Of a DNA stretch of 64,000 bases, positions 58,312 through 64,000 are shown piece by piece. The notes below the pieces were generated by a model that was not told the DNA's origin, ran no database searches, and saw nothing but the letters and a program-made list of their open reading frames with translations. Every line of letters begins with the position of its first letter. Position 1 is the first letter of the stretch. Source of the DNA: Cycas panzhihuaensis (lineage: Eukaryota; Cycadophyta); contig CM041465.1 of assembly GCA_023213395.1 (NCBI GenBank), forward strand, positions 143,227,741 through 143,291,740. Direction: 5' to 3'. The translations under genes and the position numbers were made by a program.

Positions 58312-58323
58312 TTCTCCCCCTTA
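58312..58323 (-). other. NA-2 polypurine tract
   Basis: TTCTCCCCCTTA on the plus strand gives TAAGGGGGAGAA on the minus strand, abutting the 3' LTR. Confidence 0.87.
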
Positions 58324-59068
58324 ATGTCAGTATGAACACTTGTATCTTTTCCTTGAACTTATGGAACTTATACTTGAAAAAAACTTTGAAATTCTGATCT
58401 TGATCTTTATCAACTCTTCTCACCCTTATAGTCACATATGTCTCTTTATCATGGAATGATGTAGAAAAACTATAAGTAGATAAAACTTGATTCAAATATA
58501 AATGAGTAGCTGTAATTTTGACTTTATCAACTGGAACATTAAGAAGGCTTTGAACTTGAACTTTTATAATCTTTATGCTTTGAACAACTGTCATATCATC
58601 AGGTTCATTCTTTGTCATATCATCAGATTCATTCTGTGTTATAACATAAGATTCATTTTCATTCTCCCCCTCAAATGGAGGATCAAATCCGTGTGCAACA
58701 AGGTGGTCCTACATTTGATCTAAATCTTCATTGGTTTTATCATTATGATCTACCTGCTTTGTCACTTGTCTCACATGCTCATCAAAAATGTCATCAAATA
58801 CATGGAGGGTATCTCCCCCATAAGTAGAAATCAATACATTCCAAACTAATTTAGAAGTTGTTAGTTCATAAACCTTTGAGAAAACATCATCATTCATAGT
58901 GCAAAATAATAAACCTAAAACTTCATTATCTTTTCTAAAATTCTCTTTAATGCTAAGGTCACATTCATGTTGTAAATACTTCAAAATATCATGTTCAATA
59001 AAGTAAGTTTACATGGTGTCATACCATAGTGAAAAGTTATGGCCATCGAAAATGGGGAATTGTGCCAT
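58324..59068 (-). pseudogene. NA-2 gag N-terminus plus conserved tail
   Basis: From an ATG at 59068, the minus strand reads MAQFPIFDGHNFSLWYDTM, a TAA, YFIEHD and LKYLQHECDL, then KDNEVLGLLFCTMNDDVFSKVYELTTSKLVWNVLISTYGGD. This is the N-terminal part of a copia gag (the W-x-x-M and AW-x-x-L-type landmarks). After DLDQM and a stop it reads GFDPPFEGENENES, a short repeat of NESDDMTKNEPDDMT, then VPVDKVKITATHLYLNQVLST and VTIRVRRVDKDQDQNFKV up to about 58330. The 135-codon tail frame (58618-58211) is open. There is no zinc knuckle. I do not recognise the tail; NA-1 has the same one. Confidence 0.75.
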
Positions 59069-60489
59069 TTTATCAAAAAACTCTAGTATGTAAAATGAAT
59101 ATGCTTTAACAAGTTAAAATATCAATAAATCAATGAATATATATGATTTCAAATGCCCTTTAAAAAGTCAATCAACTAGGCATAATAAGGAAATAATCTT
59201 TTTTTTTTTTTTTTTAATGATAAAAGAACTTTTTAATATATGTACGCCTTTCAAATAAACTTCAAGATAAAGTGAATATAAGAGCACATATAAAGATCTT
59301 TTGCCTTGATAATAATGTAAAAAGCTGAAAATAAAATATATAAAAGTATTTTTCATTTTGAAAAAATAACAATATAAAGAAATTTTTAATAAAAAATTAA
59401 TATGCTCCTTAAACGAAGATTTAAATGATAACCTTAGGTTTGCAGGATTTAAAAGTATATTAAATGATATCAGAATGATATAAAACTTTACGAGTATAAA
59501 GATAAATAAAATACAAACCCAATGGAACTAACTATTCTAAAAACGGGTTCCTAGAAATCAAGTTTTAGCGAATCAAATGTATAGGCCTTATTTTGAGGCT
59601 AAACAAGAGCAGGGGATCAAAATGCTAATAAAATACTTATAAAATGCTGTAAGGTGATAAAATATTATTTATAAAATTATTCAATATACTTGCAATTGAA
59701 AAATTTTGAAAAATATATTAAAAAATGTGTAAAAATAGTAGATTTGAGGCAATAAAGTACATCTACTTTGAATGATTTAAAAATTAGTAAAAATATGTCA
59801 AAATATATAAAACATTATGTCAAATCAAAGATAATTGAGTCAGCTTACCAACAAAACTAATGGAATTGAAATCTGATACAAAATAAAAAAGTTATAGCAA
59901 AAATGGTAACATGTGTCTTTATGTAAAAATGTTAAGAAACAGGCTAAAAACAACTAAATTCCAACGTTTAGCGATTATAATACTAATGAAAATAAATTCA
60001 AAAAATTAAAATAAGAAGTGGGTATTGAAGTTTGTAGAATGTGGATCACTATAGAAGAAATCCAGGTAGAAAACAATTTACCAGTAATAAATTATGGTCG
60101 ATTTTAAAAGTGATTTTGTTAAAAGTGTCAAAAAGGCTAAAAATTTGAATGTCTGACGTTAAATTGGTTGAAACAGGGTCAAATCAGAACCAAATTGGTC
60201 ATATGACCAGTCAAAAATAATCTATAGAAAAGTTTTGATCTAATGGAAGTGGTTTCATCATAAACCAATGCTCCAGTGAAGAGTTATGGCAAAAAAAAGG
60301 CCAATAACCCTATATAAAAAAAAAAAAAAAAAAAAAAATGAAAAGTTTTATAACAGATGAAATAACCCTTTTGAGATGGAAAATGGTCACGTGATGACTT
60401 GATAGAACCAAGGGGCCAGGAGCTTAAACCCTTTAAACTCCAGATTAAAAAAATTTATACAATTAAATTTAATTTTTTTAAACTTTATG
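59069..60489. other. NA-2 inner arm, AT-rich, no gene
   Basis: Aligns with 2092-3769 of NA-1. It contains a T-run at about 59199-59215 and an A-run at about 60317-60338. No coding seen. Confidence 0.75.
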
Positions 60490-60653
60490 TTAAAACTATA
60501 TATGAAAAAATGAATGAAAACGGTTGCCGGCGATTGAAATATATATGAATGAACCAGGCACTAATGCGCTGCGAATAAGTTGAGTGCTGATCCAAGACGT
60601 AACAACTAATGAATATATATACATATATATATATACGAAAAAAGCTGGACAAT

Positions 60654-60770
60654 AAGGCACGGTAAATAAGACAAAACCAGAGAAAGCGCAGTAAGGCACG
60701 GTAAACAAGACCAAACTGGAGAAAATGCAACAAGGCACGGTAAACAAAACCGGAGAAAATGCAGGGTATT
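60654..60770. repeat. 39-bp tandem repeat, three units
   Basis: AAGGCACGGTAAA recurs at 60654, 60693 and 60732, exactly 39 bp apart, with similar sequence in between. As 39 is a multiple of three, both minus-strand frames here show a 13-residue period, which explains those open frames without a gene. Confidence 0.9.
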
Positions 60771-60870
60771 AGTTACGTGCCATTGCGGGCACAGTACCTG
60801 AAAGTAGAGAAGAAAATGCAGGGTGTATTAGTTGTGCGCCACTGCAGGCATGGCACCCAGAAGCAGAGAA
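60755..60870. repeat. About 57-bp direct repeat, two units
   Basis: GAAAATGCAGGGT followed by TATTAGTT and a G(T/C)GCCA(T/C)TGC block occurs at 60755 and again at 60812. It partly overlaps the end of the 39-bp array. Confidence 0.8.
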
Positions 60871-60984
60871 GAGAAGCCAATCAACCAGAGAAGAGAAGAC
60901 GTAATATACTGTGTGCCAATCAATCAAGGAGCCACCATTACCTAGCTACCACGTGAAGACGCCATTGTTATTTCCTAGCTGCGT

Positions 60985-61400
60985 GCTAGTATTAACTCTT
61001 ATCAATGCAATAACGTTTAAGAGAGACCCTTCACAATATTTGGCTGTAAGAATCCTGAATGAGACTGGAGTGTACAAAAGTTTACTGCAACAGATATCTC
61101 AACGAGTGAGAGAAGCTCAAATCCCAATTGGAAGCTCGTCAAAGGGAAGCGGATGAAGCCAGAGCCAGAGCAAACAGTGCAAGAGCTTGGTTTATGAGAT
61201 TAACAAAGGCAGTGGACAAACTTGGACTATGAGCTGCTGCAAATATAAAGGCTGATGAAAATGTTGCAAGGGAAATGTTGTTTCAAAAAAGGAAGGTGAT
61301 GCAAGCTTTGGAGAAATCTAAAAGCTGTGTAGAACTTTTTGATGAGCTTTCATCAAATCTTGGAGAGGCAATCTCAAGAAAGAAAACCTAGTTAATCAAG
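60985..61400 (+). pseudogene. Unidentified host-gene-like coding fragment, coiled-coil type
   Basis: One frame reads DPSQYLAVRILNETGVYKSLLQQISQRVREAQ (61027-61120). After a shift of one or two bases it continues LEARQREADEARARANSARAW, KAVDKL, then AAANIKADENVAREMLFQKRK and MQALEKSKSCVELFDELSSNL to ISRKK at about 61388. The heptad pattern and high Glu, Ala, Lys and Arg content suggest a coiled coil. Base composition and open length differ from the arms. I cannot name the parent gene. It lies opposite to NA-2, like the cargo of NA-1. Confidence 0.55.
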
Positions 61401-61969
61401 AGATAGGGCACATTGGTGTAAGTGGAAAATGGTTCAAGGGAAGACGTAGTGACATAGATGCAAAAGAGAATGTGCAGAACGTAGATGAAAAAAATATGTG
61501 TGAGAAGAATCGGCTTAGGCGGTGTAAGAAGACAAGCCACCACTTTGGCAAGTTATACAGGCCTTTCCTAATCTCACATTATTTCACTTAACCAAGACGT
61601 CACTGAGAATGGACATAATGGTTATATCACAGAAATATCTACGATGACTGTAAGTTAGGTTGCAGTAGTCAGGAAACGGCAACGGACAACAACTAGTTTT
61701 GGAGCCACTTACCGGCTGGTTGAGGGATATTACATATGGTGCCCCAATAGAGGGTTTTATCTGAGTAACTCACCCAATCGATGGGAAGATTCTATGTGGT
61801 ATTCTTGCAAAAAGAAGTGAAGATTATACTAATTTATAATTTTAGCAAATTCTTCAATTTGTTTTGAATATGAATATGAATAAATTTATTCTAAAATCAA
61901 TTGAAAAATGTAATTATTTTATACATGCAAAGAGATTTTACCAAAATTACTTCAAAAAATACCAAATAT

Positions 61970-63205
61970 AAGAATATATTCATACAAAAGAGTCACAATA
62001 TTAAGAAAATTTTCAAATATTTTGAAGAGAATATATCATAAAAATGTTTATATATTTGTATTTAAAAATTTTTCAAAGGAATATATTGAGCAGATATATA
62101 AAAATATGTGTAAATTTGAAAATAGAACTGAAGAACCTAGAAAAAGGTTGTAGTTGATTTGCAGACTTGTAGCAAGTTAACCCTTACATATGAGATCTTC
62201 AAACTTTCAAGTGTATTCTTCAATAGATAGATATGCTGCATATACTTCTTTGTATGGCTGAAAATACCCCAAAAGTTGTAGATATACAACTGCTATCTTT
62301 TGTAGATTGAAATATAGCTTGTAGCTGAAAAAAACAATTTATGAATCTATACAAATCTGTTAAATAACATTGAAATATACTTGTTATATCATAAAAATAA
62401 CTCAATAATGAGTGAATCTATTGAAAAATATAATAAATCTGTTGAAAAACTTGTAGAAAACAAATATCACCAAATGATGAAAAATCACAGATCTGAAGTG
62501 AGACCCAGTAGATCTGCAAAAATATTATGTAAATGTTGTAGATCTGACCTAAGTATAGCAGATCTATAGCCAAATAATTATAGATCTAAACAAGTATACT
62601 AGAAAATAGTGAAAAACTTGCTGAAATAAGCAGATCTATAATAAAAATAGCAGATCTGAGAAAATATTAAATATTTGAACAAAATAACTGTCAGATATTT
62701 ACTAAAGTGAGTAGATTTGTAGACTATGTAGTAGATCTAAAGTGAAATATAGTAGATCTTGAAGAAAACTTGTATGAGTCTTGCTTGCAGCTGAAAACCT
62801 TCACAGATCTGAGAAAATATTCAATAAGTAGATAAAAAATACCAAGAAATGATGAACTGTATGGTAAAATATATAAATCTAAAGAAATATAGCTCAAATC
62901 TAAGAAAAAAATTTGAGTAAATGTAACTTGCTATTGATCTCTTCCACAAATCTTTGAAAAAGTATAGCTTGTAGCTGAAATCCTTTATAAATCTACACAA
63001 ATCTGTGAAAAATCTAAAAAAACACTTGTTATATCATAAAAATAACTCAATAATGGGCAAATCTTGATGAAAAATATATAAAAACTTGCTGAAAAAATTT
63101 TAGAAAACAAATATAGCTAATATATCTTTCTTATAAGAAAATTTACCGTAGAATGCCAGTAAATCCTGTTGCTTTTCTTCAAAACTTTAGCAGGCCAGCA
63201 ATCAT
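61970..63205. repeat. NA-2 outer arm / 5' leader with an AGATCT-rich stretch
   Basis: Aligns with 5740-6920 of NA-1. AGATCT occurs about ten times between 62489 and 62808, mostly as GTAGATCTRA or GCAGATCTRA. No coding seen; the 62-codon plus frame at 62381 only reflects the repeats. Confidence 0.72.
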
Positions 63206-63219
63206 CTACTCTGATACCA
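63206..63219 (-). other. NA-2 primer binding site
   Basis: The minus strand reads TGGTATCAGAGTAG two bases from the LTR, a close match to the initiator-Met type site of plant LTR elements. It fixes the minus orientation. Confidence 0.9.
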
Positions 63220-63221
63220 AA

Positions 63222-63681
63222 TGAAGGAAATATATAGCAGGAGAATGGGCAGAAGATATAATAAACTTCAATATATTCAAAATAATAGTATTGCATCAAA
63301 TATTTAATACAAATCTATGTAATGATGTAGCAATGTAGATCTATGTTCCACAAATGAACTATGAGAGCATAATAGCATTATCTTCAATCCATTGTTGTTG
63401 AGAGCATGACAAATATTCTCAAAGGAGGTAGTGTCAAAAGACACTAGGTTTGTACACCCCATAATATAAATAATTTTGGGGGAGGAGGGAAACCCCTCAA
63501 CCCCTGAATTCAAATTAATAATAAAATAATATAACTTAACTCAAATAATCTAACTCAAATTAACATTAACTTACCTTAACTTACCTTGACATGTTAAGCA
63601 TCACATGTCTAAATTGAAGATGGTTAGGTGTACAATCCTGGTTGGAAGGTGGCAGTGGAGTGATGATAATTAACTCCAACA
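63222..63681 (-). repeat. NA-2 5' LTR (right)
   Basis: TGAAGGAAATATATAG to ACTCCAACA, 460 bp. The minus-strand frame at 63513-63304 has no recognisable domain. Confidence 0.95.
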
Positions 63682-63686
63682 GTGAC
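63682..63686. repeat. Target site duplication of NA-2, right copy (GTGAC)
   Basis: Identical to 57847-57851. Confidence 0.92.
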
Positions 63687-64000
63687 CTGCGTTTGAAGAT
63701 CATTTGATGATATAGGTGGCACTACAAAGGTGGCATCTAAATTTAAGGTTGAATCCAATGGAGTTAAAGAGGGACTTGACATGTAGGATGTTGTTGGTAT
63801 ATGAGGCTTAATAATCTATGCAAGAGGTACTTGTAGTATGCTAAAATCATCATCTAAGACAAACTAAATTTGAGATGAGTTTAAATCTGGAGTGTCTTCA
63901 ACAAAGATAATATCCCAAGTTGAGTATACCTAATTTCTAATAGGGTCATACACCTTGTAATCTTTACATTAAGGTACATATCCTATAAAAATGTACTTGA
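63687..64000 (-). pseudogene. Cop2b pol linker, continued
   Basis: Aligns with about 38806-39120 of Cop2 (AAAGATAATATCCCAAGT near 63903, against AAAAATGACATCCCAAGT near 39018). It is the stretch between integrase and RT. It runs off the window. Confidence 0.8.

Larger units (their letters stand above)
60490..61970. other. NA-2 central insert (cargo region)
   Basis: No similarity to NA-1 at the same place. It is clearly richer in G and C than the arms and holds two short tandem arrays and a coding-like stretch on the plus strand. The part 61400-61810 also reads partly open (SNSPNRWEDSMWYSCKKK near 61775) but is not recognised. Boundaries are by eye, the right one least certain. Confidence 0.65.
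57852..63681 (-). mobile_element. NA-2: non-autonomous LTR retrotransposon with a different insert
   Basis: LTRs of 460 bp (57852-58311 and 63222-63681), TG...CA ends, PBS, PPT and a perfect 5-bp duplication make it the structurally most complete element in the window. The LTRs differ at about 30 positions by eye, nearly all transitions. The inside has no pol. From right to left it holds the AGATCT-rich leader arm, a central insert, the inner arm and the gag-plus-tail frame. It shares arms and gag with NA-1 but not the insert. Confidence 0.92.
55775..64000 (-). mobile_element. Cop2b: second Cop2-family copia, running off the right edge
   Basis: The 3' LTR (55775-56166), PPT, RNase H/RT (to 57846) and, after NA-2, the pol linker (63687-64000) all align with Cop2 on the same strand. 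Integrase, gag and the 5' LTR would lie right of the window. NA-2 inserted into its pol linker, almost at the point where Gyp1 entered Cop2 (about 30 bp away in the alignment). Confidence 0.87.

Noticed and set aside
60485-60747. Two overlapping minus-strand frames with a repeated aromatic and Leu-rich segment
   Set aside because: They only translate the 39-bp tandem array in two frames. No start context or domain is seen.

Overview
The window is plant nuclear DNA, AT-rich and packed with decayed LTR retrotransposons; I see no intact host gene, tRNA or rRNA. A plant origin rests on three things. The Ty1/copia elements and a Tat-like Ty3/gypsy element carry primer-binding sites of the TGGTATCAGAG (initiator-Met tRNA) type. 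The stop codons fit cytosine decay. Two retrotransposons carry pieces that read like plant host genes (a class XI myosin tail and a DUF789 protein). I cannot name the species.

Layout, with my own labels. 1-273: LTR end of NA-3. 274-932 and 7329-about 10330: copia Cop1 (+), split in its integrase by NA-1 (933-7323, -). 10331-12067: no gene seen. 12068-51238: copia Cop2 (-), broken by gypsy Gyp1 (14100-38770, +) and by copia Cop5 (43594-51157, -), which sits inside Cop2's own 5' LTR. Gyp1 in turn holds copia Cop3 (17204-23933, +) and copia Cop4 (33326-about 37960, -). 51239-53440: AT-rich, no gene seen. 53450-54716: copia fragment Cop6 (+), cut by a TRIM-like element (54717-55070). 55775 to the right edge: Cop2b (-), a second copy of the Cop2 family, holding NA-2 (57852-63681, -). 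Clear 5-bp target duplications support NA-1 (ATATC), NA-2 (GTGAC), Gyp1 (GTACT) and Cop5 (ATTAC/ATTAT).

The most interesting system is the NA family. These are non-autonomous elements of 5.8-6.4 kb with matching LTRs, PBS and PPT but no pol. NA-1 and NA-2 share two outer arms and a gag-plus-tail reading frame next to the PPT, but carry unrelated central inserts on the opposite strand. NA-1 holds a DUF789-like piece and a myosin XI piece. NA-2 holds an unidentified coiled-coil-like coding piece and two short tandem arrays. Their 5' arms are dense in AGATCT. Second in interest is Gyp1: 2.58-kb LTRs with stacked purine/pyrimidine stem-like units, and an antisense reading frame downstream of pol that resembles a plant mobile domain.

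All pol genes are broken. Many stops sit where CAG, CAA, CGA or TGG would be expected, the pattern of methyl-cytosine deamination.
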